Of a stretch of 64,000 nt of DNA, positions 1-11,493 are shown piece by piece (the stretch's first letter is position 1; each line of letters begins with the position of its first letter). Below the pieces are notes generated by a model. That model ran no database searches. It was not told the origin of the DNA and saw only the letters and a list, made by a program, of their open reading frames with translations. The stretch comes from Nereocystis luetkeana (Eukaryota > Sar > Phaeophyceae > Laminariales > Laminariaceae): NCBI GenBank assembly GCA_031213475.1, contig JARUPZ010000021.1, positions 4,130,438-4,194,437 of the forward strand, written 5' to 3'. Made by a program: the position numbers and the translations under genes.

Positions 1-2002
1 CGGTACGTTGCTTACTTGGCGCGCGTTTGAGCCCATAGCGCTCTAAAAACATCGTCGACTTGGCGCGTCGAATTGTGCTTGCCCACGCTAGGCGTTTGCC
101 GTGCAGTGCACCCCCCCCCCCCCGAACCGAATTTGGCCTTAAGGGCTCCACTCCCGTACAGGGGACTAGTGACTTGGAATGAGAGTAACATGCATGTTGG
201 AGTGCGATTTCAGTGACGCAGGCACCCATTTCAACACCGTCCGGTTGAAGCCAGCAGTGGAGACAAGACGAGGTAATTCGACGCGATCGTGAGAAAATAA
301 AAACTAAAGCAAACAGGTGTGCTTGGGATTTGTTTTTCTTCATGTACAGTAGTAAAATATAAGTAACCAAAACGGGCATCCACCGGCGTATATTGGTTCA
401 TCCTCACGGGATGGTGCTGACCTTTTTTAGTACTAAACTGCGTTCTCGTTCTGGAAGCAAACTTCTTAGAATTTGAGTGGGTTGTCCCCGAAAAGGTGCT
501 TTGCCTTAGAGGGGTTCAAATTGGGCACACCACTGTAGTGCAGTACTGGGAGGTTTCAGAGCCCTCCCACACGCGGCAGTTTTTTTCTTCGAATTTTGGG
601 TCCAGCTCTCTCGAATCCAGCCGACGTCTTTAGCGAGTCGATTTATGCTTGCCCGCGCCATGTAGGCGCTTTACCGCGCAGCTTTTGCCTCTCTAACGTC
701 GGCCGTACTCTCCAAGTGACGTACGCGTTTACGCCCACCTGAGGTACCTACCGTACGCCAACGAAACCACACTCCCCTCCATCTTATTCCCGGAATCACA
801 CTCATGACTCAACCGCTCGAAAGGCTACACGCGGCTGGCTGTGCCTCTGCTCGTTTTGGGTCGTTCCACTAATGGCGGCTGCAGGTTGTACAGGACGGCC
901 TACACCTTCGCAGGCGCTATCATGAATACTCTGGCTTGGGGTGAGAGCACTCAAGGCTCCACTCTCTGCCTCCCGTTCTGCCTCCAATACAAAGAAAAAC
1001 GCCTCCAGACCACCGCCCGTATAACCGGGATCGGGGGACAATTTACCGGCAAACCACCAACCTCTGATTTCGAAGAGAAATTGCTTTTTGGTTGGCATGT
1101 TCCTGCTCTTTTCGCCAGCAGCACGCAGATCCAGCCGTCAAATGCCGGTTCTCCAAGACAAAGTCCCTCTCGCTGTTGGACCATCTCCCAAAGGCGTTCC
1201 TATTCAGGGGAAAACGAGAAAACAGAAAAAAAAACGAAGCGAACTCGCCTGCTCGCCATCATGACGTAAAAAAAATCCAACAAAAGAATCTTGCTTGGGG
1301 GATTTTTCGCCAGGAAAAAAACTGAAAAGAGGAACATGTCTTTTTTGGGGGGTTTGTTTACTTGATTTTAGTGTACCCCCCCCCCTGTCTGGGTGGGGGC
1401 TCAACAAAAAAAAACGGGGTGTCGATTTTGGTTTACTCCTGTGCCATCCGGTCGTGTGCAACGCGAATAGAAATCACAACCCACGGCGAATCCTTGAATC
1501 GAAATATCGCTCTCTGTATTCCCCTACCGTAGTACGATATGTGTACTGACCATATGTTGGTTCTGCTCACCATGTCCCCTCTTAATAAATACGACAAAGC
1601 CAAGGGCGCCCAAAAAAACAAAATGTGAACCGTCGCAGTTGTTTTTTTCGCTATTAATAGACAGGGGGGGGGGTTACTAAAACCAAGTGATAAACGAAAA
1701 TAAGTACATGTATTTCCCCCCCCCCCCTCCGTTTTTGTTATTTGATCGTGTGATCACAAAGGTTGCAACGGTTTACCGCTCCGACCTCTGGGGGTGTGGT
1801 GTGTCGTTTTCCCTTTTTTCACGGACGCCCCCGATAAAACCGTAAACGAGCGTAAACAAACCTTGGCGGTGCACGAAAACATAACACTTCTACAGTAGTC
1901 AGTACGACCAATATACCATTTTTTCCCCCACCCCCCTCCTTCTGCGTCTGTCAAACAAAACTATTGTAGAGTAGGCAAAATACACGTTCGATGTCAGCGA
2001 CC

Positions 2003-2037
<35 letters not shown>

Positions 2038-2500
2038 GCCGACCCCGACATGAAACATGAGGGGACGTACTGTACTGCTGCAGTAGGCTGTACAGATTGC
2101 TCAATTTTCAGTGCTGATAGACTACTAGCCCGGCAGGTCATCCCTTATTAGCCACACATCGACCAGATCATCTACAGATCACCGATCCCCACCACTTTTG
2201 ATGACGTAGATCTTTCAGGGCAGATAGATAGATAGATGCATAGATATATTCGTGATCTGTGTGATATGTATGATCTATATGATCTGTGTGATATGTATGA
2301 TCTGTGTGATCTGTATGATCTGTATGATCTAGCTTATGTTGCCGGGTGGGGAGCCATAAAATATGCGTCATCTAGCACACGTTCCCTGGGTTAGCTCTAT
2401 ACCATACAAATCCTGCACAATATTTCACAACGGCATATCAGTATCTAGATCATGATATAAATCACAATCTGTCCAAGCTGGTTTTTAGTTTTTCTTTTTC
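1..2500. other. Left flank without a supported gene
   Basis: No convincing exon is visible; the open frames are short and overlap one another on both strands. A loose direct repeat (GCTTGCCC...TAGGCG...GCAG) occurs near 75-105 and 640-685. About 100 bp near 1300-1430 (ACTTGATTTTAGT followed by a C-run and CTGTCTGGG) recurs near 46570-46670, so it is a dispersed repeat. A TA dinucleotide run lies at about 2006-2034. Confidence 0.5.
2220..2335. repeat. GATC-containing simple repeat
   Basis: Tandem short units of the type TGATCTGTGTGATATGTA, preceded by a GATA run. It resembles the GATC-rich minisatellite in kinesin intron 16 (50.9-51.3 kb) only in composition. Confidence 0.7.
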
Positions 2501-2524
2501 ACCTATTTTGATACTGCTTTGCAT

Positions 2525-2790
2525 GAGGTTGAAAGCCCGGCAATTACCTGGGTTCTGGCACTGGGATCGTATTTGTAGTACTTGGAAGGCGTCTCTTAGG
2601 TGGAAAACCAGGGGTTTTCCAGAGAGGCACGAGTGTGGTCTCAGTCTCCGACGTGCATGAAAGGAAGAAAGCTACTCTTCTATCAGCTTAGCGAACAACA
2701 CATACATGTGAGCTCCAACGAGTACCGACTTACTAAGCAGACCTGCCCAGGGACACAAAGGGTCCCGCTATCCGTGATCTTAACACCCCC
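2525..2790 (+). repeat. Dispersed repeat E, copy 1
   Basis: A block of about 250 bp shared with 7425-7710 and 7980-8235. Shared landmarks in order are GAAAGCCCGG, GTACTTGG.AGGCGT, GAAAACCAGGGGTTTT, GAGGCACGAG and GAGTACCAACGAG. It has no obvious coding capacity. The family is unrecognised; a SINE or a non-autonomous DNA element are both possible. Confidence 0.7.
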
Positions 2791-3052
2791 CCATCCATCT
2801 ATCGTCTTCCCCCCTCTTTTTTGTCTGCCTCCTGGCCGTTACCCAGGTCGGAGGTCACATATAACAGCAGTCCACCACGTACGGTTTGTGCCTTGCTTTG
2901 TTTTTCTCGCGACAGAAGACCTCAGCCCTCTCTCCCCAACCCCTCGGCGACTCACGTCGAGCGTGTGCTTCTCACCAACAACCTTCCAAAAACAAAGTGC
3001 TGTTGGGGTTGGTCCTCCTGCCGCTAAGTGAGTCATCCTACCACACGGGAGC

Positions 3053-3077
3053 GGGGGGGGGGGGGGGGGGGGGGGGG
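3053..3077. repeat. G25 homopolymer
   Basis: An uninterrupted run of 25 G on the plus strand, one of about ten poly-G/C runs of 15 or more bases in the window. Confidence 0.95.
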
Positions 3078-3696
3078 CGGGACACTCGGCAGTAAATAGA
3101 ACCAAATAAGGTGTAAATACATAGGGGGAAATATGGCTCTTGGGTGTATCATGGGTTCTGATTACTATGCCCCCCTGTAAATTATAATGGCGGCGGCTTA
3201 TCACACGCCGGGCAGATCAGATACAGTAGTGCTTTCTTTCGGGTTTTCAAAAACAAAGGTATCGTGTCTACGGCAGATACAATGGATTTATCAAAATTTA
3301 GGTACTACTATACACTGCCGTACGGCGGGCACCGTGCGCAGAGAGGCGGCGCAAAAGTTTTTGATCGTCCGGCCTATTTTGATTGGTCGCGCCCGGGCTT
3401 GCGTCGCAAACGGCAGTTACACTTTTCATCGACAAAGCTTAAAGATACCGAACGGCAGGCACCGCATGCCTTGCAAACATGAGTTTCGGCGGAATCCTTG
3501 ATCTCACAGCACAGCTCTTGTTTATTAAGTTTAGTAGTAGTAGAGCGAGAGGGAGAGATGTCAGACAACGACAAAAATAATTATAAACCAAACCATTTTG
3601 GTGGACAGCGGGTTTTTGTTATGAGGATATTACCCTGCGCTGGGTAGGTAGCTGATCGATCTTTTACCCCTATTATAGCTCAGTAGGTGACACCTT

Positions 3697-3817
3697 CACA
3701 TTTGGTATTATGGGGGGCCATAGTTAACAGGACCTATGGTATTCATTAAAACCTATATATTTACCCATTTTTACTAACAATATTTGGTCCTATTAACTAT
3801 GGACCCCCCCCGTAATA
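3697..3817 (+). mobile_element. MITE-A copy 1
   Basis: Non-autonomous element of about 110-120 bp. Terminal inverted repeats are of the form TTACGGGGGACCATAGTTAA...TTAACTATGGTCCCCCGTAA, flanked by TA. The AT-rich core reads AAAACCTATATATTTACC then TTACTAACAATATTTGGTCC. TA flanks and small size fit a Tc1/mariner-superfamily (Stowaway-like) MITE. No transposase is visible in the window. Confidence 0.85.
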
Positions 3818-3926
3818 GATTATTCTCGGGGGGTCTAAGGAGGAGGGGGATTATGTTGGAATGGCGTCTACGCTACATTGTCAGAAGGCAGGCATATAAT
3901 GAGATGGAGGGGTGTTGGTTGTGGTA

Positions 3927-4022
3927 TTAACCCCTTTAGAACCGCAGTCCCGTTTGGGGACAAAACTACTTGAAATTTGACTAGTTTGTCCCCAGAACGG
4001 GACTGCGGTTCTAAAAGGGTTA
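3927..4022. mobile_element. Hairpin-B copy 1 (near-perfect palindrome)
   Basis: About 95 bp. The left arm begins TTAACCC.TTTAGAACCGC and the right arm is its near-exact complement ending GCGGTTCTAAAAGGGTTAA, with a loop of about 20 bp. It is flanked by TA on both sides, so it is probably a foldback MITE with TA target duplication. Confidence 0.85.
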
Positions 4023-5091
4023 ATAGTCTTCACGTGCGTCGCATCGGTTTTTGATTTAATTTGTCGTCTGATACTGCCGCGATTTTGTTCTGAAGAGTTA
4101 ATTCACTTTCTGTTCCTTAGTCTTTTTTAGAACAACAAACGCTACACGTTGTCGGATGGCGAGCATAATAATAATAATAAGGGTTTTTGCCAAAATCAGG
4201 TATACCTGGCCACTTTTCGGCCAAAAACAGTTACAGTCTAAAAACAAGTACAAAACACACGCCAGGAGCCCTGCTATAATATTGGCCAAGCTGGCATTGT
4301 AACTGATTTTGGCACGAAAATGCCAAGTTATACCTGTTTTTTTCTACTCTGTCTAGCTTTCAACTGATTTTGGCCAAGTTTGAATCAATCAAAGAGGCCA
4401 TACGTCCACTGTTTTTTCTCTGCGTATATGCGTCTGCCCTCCCTCGGTTGAAATTCTTCAGTATCAACGTATAGACTCTGTACCCATACGTCGTACGTAA
4501 ACGTACGTATTTACACAACATGCATGCATGCGTGCGCTGGTTTAACTTTTTCTTCTTTGGGGTGTGCGTTTCAGTTATTTAACAGTTGTCGTGATGATGT
4601 GGAATCGGCACGGACATTGGTTGTGCTGGATGTAGACGGCAAAAAGAACGGTTTAATGCGAAGAACAAACTCACTCTGTGTGTTGTTTTCTTTGGCCACA
4701 GCAGTCGATACAGCACCATGGTCTTTGTCTGCACCACCCCGCGTCGAGGTGGTCTCAGGTTTGGTAGGACAAGATAATTTCGTGCCGAGCAGGCGGTTCC
4801 GCGAGGACGATCTTGAAGATTTAAAGCTGTCAACGGGGGGGGGGCGGCAGATACTCTTGGCGCCCCCGCCGTTGTAACGGACGAAGCCTATCAGTAGTGT
4901 ACTCCCTAAACCAAACAAAACAATGCAGATTTTGGAGGCCATCTGGCACGCTTTATGTTTTACTCTTTATTTTTCCCGGACTTTTTCATGCACAGAACAC
5001 CGCTCGAGGCGGGCATTTTTACTTGATTTAAGTATGTAACTGATTTTGGCACAAACGGATCAGGTATACCTGATTTTGGCATTTATTTGCC

Positions 5092-5152
5092 CTAATAATA
5101 ATCATAATAATCATAATAATCATAATAATAATAATAATAATAATAATAAGAA

Positions 5153-5187
<35 letters not shown>

Positions 5188-5195
5188 TTAATAAT
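5092..5195. repeat. (AAT)n microsatellite
   Basis: About 100 bp of AATAATAAT with a few substitutions; it sits in an element of family F, whose ends also carry AATAAT runs. Confidence 0.9.
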
Positions 5196-5417
5196 AATGA
5201 CGTTCATACTTCGTGACGATGTCTACGCATACTCCGAGAGACACATTTTCGCCACAGTCAGTAGAGGTTACCGCTCGATCGTTTTTTCTTCCGTCTAGTT
5301 GCCTCATAGGGTCAAGGTTATAGGGCTGATCTGATCGGCTTACTTAGAGTTTTGGTGACAGGGCAAGAGTTCTATGTACGTAATAGTTCTATTAATATTA
5401 TTTATCTTGCCATCCGA

Positions 5418-5438
5418 CAATGTGTGTGTGTGTGTGTG
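5418..5438. repeat. (GT)n microsatellite
   Basis: TGTGTGTG run next to the family F terminal motif. Confidence 0.9.
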
Positions 5439-5544
5439 TTCTTTAAACCGTTCTTTCTACCCGTCGACATCCAGCACAACCAGTGTCCGTGCCGATTCTT
5501 CAATCCTAGAAGAGATACAAGTTCTGTGGTCACAAAGCTACGCC

Positions 5545-5760
5545 ACAGAGATACTACGTTGCCACGTGTGCAGCATGATCTTCAACATCGATCACTCATA
5601 ACTTTCCCGAAAGAAGAAAACCTCGGAAACAAAATGCCTCCACGTATGTTTTCGTCTCGAATAAGAGGTTTTCTTCTTTCTTCGGGAAAGTTATGAGTGA
5701 TCCATGTTGAAGATCATGCTGCACATTGTCAGATGGCAAGAGGAATAATAATAAGTGGTA
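5545..5760. repeat. Family F foldback copy
   Basis: Two arms of about 70 bp are inverted copies. The left arm carries GCAGCATGATCTTCAACAT and CTTTCCCGAAAGAAG; the right arm carries CTTCGGGAAAGTTATGAGTG and GAAGATCATGCTGCACATTG, followed by TCAGATGGCAAG and an AATAATAA run. Single arms recur at 46125-46205 and 47845-47950. Confidence 0.75.
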
Positions 5761-5807
5761 TAATATACCAGGTATAATATACCAGGTATAATATACCAGG
5801 TATAATA
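5760..5807. repeat. 14-bp tandem repeat of TATACCAGGTATAA
   Basis: Three head-to-tail units, each containing the TACCAGGTA 9-mer (5766, 5780, 5794). See the finding on TACCWGGTA. Confidence 0.95.
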
Positions 5808-5827
5808 TATAAGCAACCCTCACTTAC

Positions 5828-6034
5828 TTTCGTCTCGCCCGAAGAATCGCTTTCGATCTTTTCACGAAGCTTTCCACGCCGCCCTCCTCCTGCTTCACGC
5901 GCAGGATACGATCCTCCAACTGTGCCACGAGGCTCCGTCGCGGCCTGGATTCGGACGGCCTGGGCGGTGGCACGCTTGCCCCAGCGGTCCGAACGGGTGG
6001 GAGTTGCAGGACGGGGATGGCCTGCCACGCCCAC
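5828..6034 (-). CDS. Possible orphan coding exon, unrecognised
   Basis: On the minus strand a CTCAG acceptor (exon start 6034) and a strong GTAAGTGAG donor (intron from 5827) bound a GC-rich stretch. In one frame it encodes a helical charged segment that includes SLVAQLEDRILRVKQEEGG and ESFVKRSKAILRARR. GC content and splice signals look exon-like, but I recognise no family. I see no convincing neighbouring exon, so it may be a remnant or the edge of a gene to the left. A second frame is also open through the stretch, which weakens the call. Confidence 0.3.
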
Positions 6035-7424
6035 CTGAGATTCGTTTTGGCGATCGATGCGTGTGCGTGCGTATAATACCGTAGCTGTTGTGCCGGAGGA
6101 GGGCGTTTTTCTGGACGACTGTAGTCTCGTTGTGGAGACGAAGCACTTTGGTAGTAGAGTTTCGCTTAAGTTTCTGCACAGCAGTGCCGTGATACAGCAG
6201 GAGGAAGAAGGATAAGGCTTGCAGGTGAGTGGAGTACGTAGTCGATTGTTCGGCTGTTTCAAGTGCAGCATGAATGATTGCAAACATACGTGCAGTAGTA
6301 GTTGAGGACGCGCCCTGAACGATAGATACGTAGGGGTATGTAGCTTTGTTTTGAGCAACACTTATGTCCCGGCTGATTGATGCCGCTACTATATACTCCA
6401 AGGTATTATATTACATGTACGAGAGCTAAGTACAGTATCAGGAGGTATATAGGTTCACTCACGTCTATCTTATCCTTTCTTTCACTTGATTACAACCAGC
6501 TTCACGCTCTGCGAGTCTACGACATATGATCATCGCTTCCACGAACTTTGCTTTCTTTGCGTTCTTCGGTTTCTTTGCGTGCTTGCTTGTTGTCGTGTCA
6601 TACTTTTTTTCTCGGAAAAATAGGTGTTTTCTTTGCGTTGTTTGCTTTCTTTGCTCGCTCACATTAACTTCAATATAAAAGTGCCCACATTAAACCCAAC
6701 ATACCAAAAATACCACACTAATAATGTGAAGAGGGGTGCCGGATATAAGCTGGTAAGGGGCACAGGGATGTCGGTGTTGGGTAGAGCACGCTGCTTGTAG
6801 TTCACGAACTTCTTATTATTGCTCCCCAAGTGAGTTGAGAGGGAGGGGGAGAACTCGAGTGAGCGGCAGGGGGCTTCGCCAGGAAGGAACACGGCTCAGC
6901 CAAGATGTCAACCAAAACTAGCCTGGTATGCAGATACGAGTATTCCCATATATATATATACAGAAGATTCCCAAAGCGCTACGTAGTGTACGTGTAGTCA
7001 TACAAGAAGCGCACACGGGTATTATGTTCCCAAAACGCTACGCTTGATCCGTATAAGATTCGCAAACGGTACATGTATACGATAAATATGCTACTCCATC
7101 ACACTAAACAAAATTCAATATTAAAAAAATCGGACAAAAATTATCCGACAAAAAGTTGAAATATAGATGCTGAAAACTGGACTTACAATCGAAATCCCGT
7201 CAAAACTGAGCGAAATGGCCGATCCTATACCAACTTGAAGATGTACCACGTACAAAAAAAAATCCGACAAAAAAACGAAACATGGAAGCTCAATACTCGA
7301 CTCGGAGTCCGAATCCCGCCGAAACTGAGCGAGATAGTCGATTCTACACTGCTTTCAAGATATTTGATTCCAGATTGTTTATTTTTTATTTTCAGGGGTG
7401 GGTGAGTTTTCATGTTATGGTGCT

Positions 7425-7710
7425 GCTTTGAATGAGATACCGAAAGCCCGGTAGTTACCAGGGTTCAGGTATTGGGATCGTATTTGTAGTACTTGGGAGG
7501 CCTACCTTAGACGAAAAACCAGGCAGGGGTTTTTGCAGCGAGGTACGAGCTTTGCCCTTAGTCTCCGCTTGCATGAAAGAGGAACAAAGCAGCTCTTCTT
7601 CTTCTATCTCTAAGCAGACAACGCACGTGAGTGGGTGAGTACCAACGAGTGCCGACTTCAGAGGCAAACCTGTCCCGGGATACAAGGTGTCCCGGCCTTG
7701 ATCTTAACAA
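7425..7710 (+). repeat. Dispersed repeat E, copy 2
   Basis: Shares with copies 1 and 3 the ordered landmarks GAAAGCCCGG, GGTTCAGGTATTGGGATCG, TTGTAGTACTTGGGAGGC, the GTACGAG block and GTACCAACGAGTGCCGACTT. Confidence 0.75.
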
Positions 7711-7979
7711 GTGGCGTCGTTGCGGGTGGCATGACGATGGCTTTCCTTGACGAGTTATCCCTGCCCCTTAAGGCTAGGCCTTCCTTTCTTTCGCAGTTCT
7801 GGCGTACGTTGCCCGCTTCGTTACCTTGCCGTGGAGAGGTGAGGGAGTGGGTTTTGAGGAGCCGCATCTCCGACCCATGTTCTAGCGTGTGGAATTGGGG
7901 CTTCCACACCAATTCCCCATAATTCTGCGTATGTATTCGGCTCATCAGAGTGGGCTTGAGTTCTGGTACTGCAGTTAAC

Positions 7980-8235
7980 GAGAGGCTAAAAGCCCGGTAA
8001 TTACCTCGGTTCAAGTGTTGGGATAATGTTTGTGGTACTTGGGAGGCGTATCTTAGATGGAAAACCAGGGGTTTTCCCAGCGAGGCACGAGGTTTGCCCT
8101 CTTCCGTCTCCGCGCACGAAAGGAATAAAGCTGCTCTTCCTCTATCTCTAAGCAAACAACACACGCGAGTACCAACGAGAGCCGGCTTAGTAGGCAAACC
8201 TGCCCAGGGATACAAAGTACCCCGACCTCAAGACA
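7980..8235 (+). repeat. Dispersed repeat E, copy 3
   Basis: Same landmarks as copy 2, about 270 bp downstream. An inverted partial copy follows at 8360-8460. Confidence 0.75.
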
Positions 8236-8359
8236 GGCTCTCTTCGGTTGAAGTTGGTAAGGCTCGCTCTCCGCACAATAACAGCACGTACGTACGTACG
8301 TGCAAGCTCGGAGCAATGAGTTCAGCATGTATGTCTGTGCGATTTACCGTTCACTCACT

Positions 8360-8460
8360 CTTCTTAAGATACGCCTCCCAAGTGCTACGTACAAAAACGA
8401 TTCCAATACCTTCAGGAACCCAGGTAGGTGATTACCGGACTTTCAGCCTCATTCAAAGCA
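8360..8460 (-). repeat. Dispersed repeat E, inverted partial copy
   Basis: Reverse complement of the 5' part of the repeat: ACGCCTCCCAAGTGCTACG, then CCAATACCTTCAGGAACCC and CGGACTTTCAGCCTCATTC. Confidence 0.7.
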
Positions 8461-8469
8461 ATACCACCA

Positions 8470-9020
8470 TAATATATATATGATAACAAAGTGATTGTGG
8501 CGGTGAAGGAGCGAGCGCCCTGGACGGCTGCGGGAGGAGAGCCTCAAAAAGGAATGCGAACGGCGGTGTTGTACTCATACATGTAATGTGGCGCCCGAGC
8601 TGCTTTGCTTTTTCCCGAAGCATGGCGGCGGGACTCTTGGCATTGTCAAGTTGGCAGTTAGTTTGCAACTAACTACAATAAAAAAAAACTAGAGTCAATC
8701 ATGGACCTCTATCCGCTTCGCATGATTTCATTCCCGGTATATATACTCTTCCTTCCTGAGCGAGAGCAGCGGGAGGCGTCTGCCGCCCGCGGAGCGAAAC
8801 GCCTTCGTGTATACATACATAACTGGCAGGTGCACCATAGATTTGGACAACTACTACGGTACGAGTATTACCAGCAGGTAGGTGTAAACACTACCACTCT
8901 GACCGGAAATACCTTATCGCCGTTTGATACATACAAGTACTCATATTGATATTGCAATCCTAGTGAGTATTTTGTGTTTATGCTTACATGTATGTAGTAG
9001 TGTGTATGATTGCGGGCTCG
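8470..9020. other. No feature seen
   Basis: Unique-looking sequence. The open frame at 8701-8949 on the plus strand has no recognisable domain and no exon-like GC shift. Confidence 0.4.
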
Positions 9021-9022
9021 CC

Positions 9023-9139
9023 TAACCCTTTTACAAGCACAACTAAACTGCAGTCAGTCCCGTTTTGGGGGCAAACCACTCAAATTCTAAGTACCAGGTA
9101 TTTAGTTACCAGAAGAACGGGACTGACTGCGGTCCTACC
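9023..9139. mobile_element. Hairpin-B copy 2 (degenerate)
   Basis: CTGCAGTCAGTCCCGTTTTG on the left and AACGGGACTGACTGCGGTCC on the right form the arms. The loop carries a TACCAGGTA 9-mer at 9092-9100 that the well-preserved copies lack. Confidence 0.7.
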
Positions 9140-10530
9140 AGGCCTCACCGGCTGCTTGTCGTGCTATCGTTGACTCCTCCTCCTCCTGGCGAGCTCCGCA
9201 TGATGCGCGAGGACGCGCCTCGACGTAAAGTTTCGGGGACCTTTGTCGTAACTGAAGGGGGTCTCGAACCGGTACTACTACGGTCGTTATCGCGACCACA
9301 ACGAACGGCGCTCGGATGGTCGGAAAGTACAACTAAAACTGCAGCAAAAAAAAAGCAGAACGTACAGCAGTTTAGTAGTAGCCTCTGCTTTTTTTCTGGC
9401 AGTAGTAGTAAAAAGTGCCGTGTGTACCTTGCGTGTGTGCGTGCTCGTACTCGTGCGTATATTATACGTGCGGTGCTTGTGCGTGTAAGTTGTACATCTA
9501 TCTATGATTACAAACGCACCCACTGGCCGAATTTCCGACTACTCGTCGTATATGGCCATCTCAGTCGTGCTCGCACTTATGCGAGTGAGGACAATTGACA
9601 CCGGTACGCGGTAAGCATGCATGTATGTATGTAGTGTCTCGCGTCTCGAGATGTATACTCGTACGTATATATATATATATTATGGCGAATCGTGAATGAA
9701 ACCGCCACTCAAATAAATAGTACGCAGCCGAACGCGAAACGCAACTTCTTCTCTACAACAAGGAGAGAAGGGAAGAAGTGTAACACGTAACAAAGTAGCA
9801 AGAGCAGCAAGCAGTAGTAGCGACAGATAAAACAAAAGATGCGTCGTTTTGCGTACTTCAAATACGTACCAGTTAGTTACCGAGTACGAGGATAAATGAA
9901 AGAAAGTATTACTACTATTAATATTATTATTAGTACGAGTACTAATAATAGGGATCGGGAACCGCTACGATACGGTAGTAATCTGCAGTTTGTTTGTTGT
10001 TGCAATGAAGAGGGAGATTGAAGTCGGGAGGAGAGTCAAACGACACGGTAGGGAGGATGTGCGCCGCGTGGCTACGTGCGCAATCGTGCTGGCGGGGGAC
10101 CTCCGTCCGTGTGGTGTGCCGTTGTGTTGTGCCGCTCGTCGTGCCTGTTCTCTGTACGTACGTGGTTTCGCCCCCCGCGAACATACCACACACGTACATG
10201 ATGAGAGCTAGATCACACAGATCAGTGATGATCTATTTGCTCTGAAATATCCACTGTATTAATAGGTCACCCATGCAGTGGGCATCGATGGTGGATGATG
10301 TTGATCTGCCCACAATCGTGGCCATCATGGACAGATGTCACCCATCTTTGCTTGCTGTTGTTGCGCTGCGCTTGTGCAAGAAGAATGGTAAAAGCTTCCG
10401 CGTGTACTCTCGTATTATGGTGACCGAAAACCTGCATTTACTATTAATATTATTACAGTGCTCTAGAAAAAGCCCGAACCAAAGTTAAGCATCTGTCTCG
10501 TCCTGTACCACTTATTTTCTTACGCTATGC
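9140..10530. other. No supported gene
   Basis: Several overlapping short open frames and AT-rich patches (9660-9680, 9900-9950). An isolated tRNA B-box-like string lies near 9246-9262 on the minus strand, with no tRNA fold around it. Nothing else is supportable. Confidence 0.5.
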
Positions 10531-10534
10531 ATGC

Positions 10535-11380
10535 AGCTGGATCTAGCCCCCGGTTTCTTATCACGGAAAATAAGAAATTCGACAGTGGTTGTACCAGCGT
10601 TAGTCTAAAATGATTCCTTTTCTCTCGAGCAAAAAATCTAGCCCGGGCCGGTATATGGGTTTCTTATCAAAGTAAAAAATAAATTCGAGAGCGGTTGTAC
10701 TACAAGTTAGTACGGAACACACCCTTTTCTCGGGTAAGAAATCCAGCATGGGCCAGTACCTCGGTTCCTATCACGGGAAACAAGAAATTATAGAACGACT
10801 GTACTTACTTGAAGTTAGCGTGTAACAAATCCTTTTCTCCCAAGGAATAAATCTAGCCTGGGCCAGGTCCCCGGTTTCTCATCGAAATAAATAAGAAGTT
10901 CGAGAGCGGCTTTTCGAAATTTAGTGCGGAACACACCGTTTCCTCAGAAGAAGCAAGAAATCCAGCCTGGGCCAGTTCCTCGATTTCTTATTGAAATGAA
11001 AAAAATCGAAAGCAGTTGTACCAAAATTAGTGTGGAACACCCCCTTTTCTCAAGTAGGAAACCCAGCCTGGACCAATTCCTCGGTTTCTTATCACGGGAA
11101 ATAAGAAATTTGAGAGCGTTTGTACTCAATATATAGCGTGGGACACACTATTTTCTCAAGTAAGAAATATAGCGGGTCAGTACCTCGGTTTCTCATCAAT
11201 CAGGGGAAATAAGAAATTCCAGCGCGGCTGTGCTTGGAGTAAGGGTGGACCTGAGGTGAGAAACCTCGGGTTGGGCCAGTATAGTGTCTCGGTTATTCTT
11301 GTTAGAAATCCGGTTGTGGCTCACACCGTTTCTCAATGCAAGAAATTCAGCCCTATAGGGCCAGTAGCATCTCGATTGCT
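10535..11380. repeat. Tandem array of a roughly 108-bp unit, 7-8 diverged copies
   Basis: Each unit contains, in order, CCTCGGTTTCTTATCACGGG, AATAAGAAATTCGAGAGCGG, a TTGTACC..AAGTTAGTG segment, GGAACACACCCTTTTCTC and AAGAAATCCAGCCTGGGCCA. The units are diverged, so the array is old. A MITE-A copy sits at its right end. Confidence 0.85.
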
Positions 11381-11383
11381 TGC

Positions 11384-11493
11384 TATTACGGGGGACCCTA
11401 GTTAACAGGACCTATGGTGTACATAAAAACCTATATGTTTAACCATTTTTACTAACAATATTTGGTCCTGTTAACTATGGCCCCCCGTAATAG
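11384..11493 (+). mobile_element. MITE-A copy 2
   Basis: TATTACGGGGGACCCTAG at the left and CTATGGCCCCCCGTAATA at the right, with the standard core. It lies at the edge of the 108-bp tandem array. Confidence 0.85.

Larger units (their letters stand above)
4120..5440. repeat. Composite region of nested inverted repeats (family F)
   Basis: The segment opens with a CGTTGTCGGATGGC motif and an ATAATA run (4145-4180). It closes with the complementary form CTTGCCATCCGACAATGTG (5408-5427), as expected for one element with terminal inverted repeats. Inside, 4600-4660 is reverse-complementary to about 5440-5510 (shared CCAGCACAACCA and GTGCCGATTC). An (AAT)n microsatellite lies at about 5092-5195. 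Open frames on both strands at 4524-4942 resemble no family I know. Confidence 0.55.

Noticed and set aside
4524-4942. Overlapping frames on both strands, one with a hydrophobic N-terminal stretch
   Set aside because: The region is part of inverted repeats shared with 5.4 kb and carries no known motif.
5729-6361. 210-codon open frame on the minus strand
   Set aside because: Low-complexity Thr/Arg composition, runs into TACCAGGTA tandem repeats, no domain. Only a shorter segment in another frame (5828-6034) looks exon-like.
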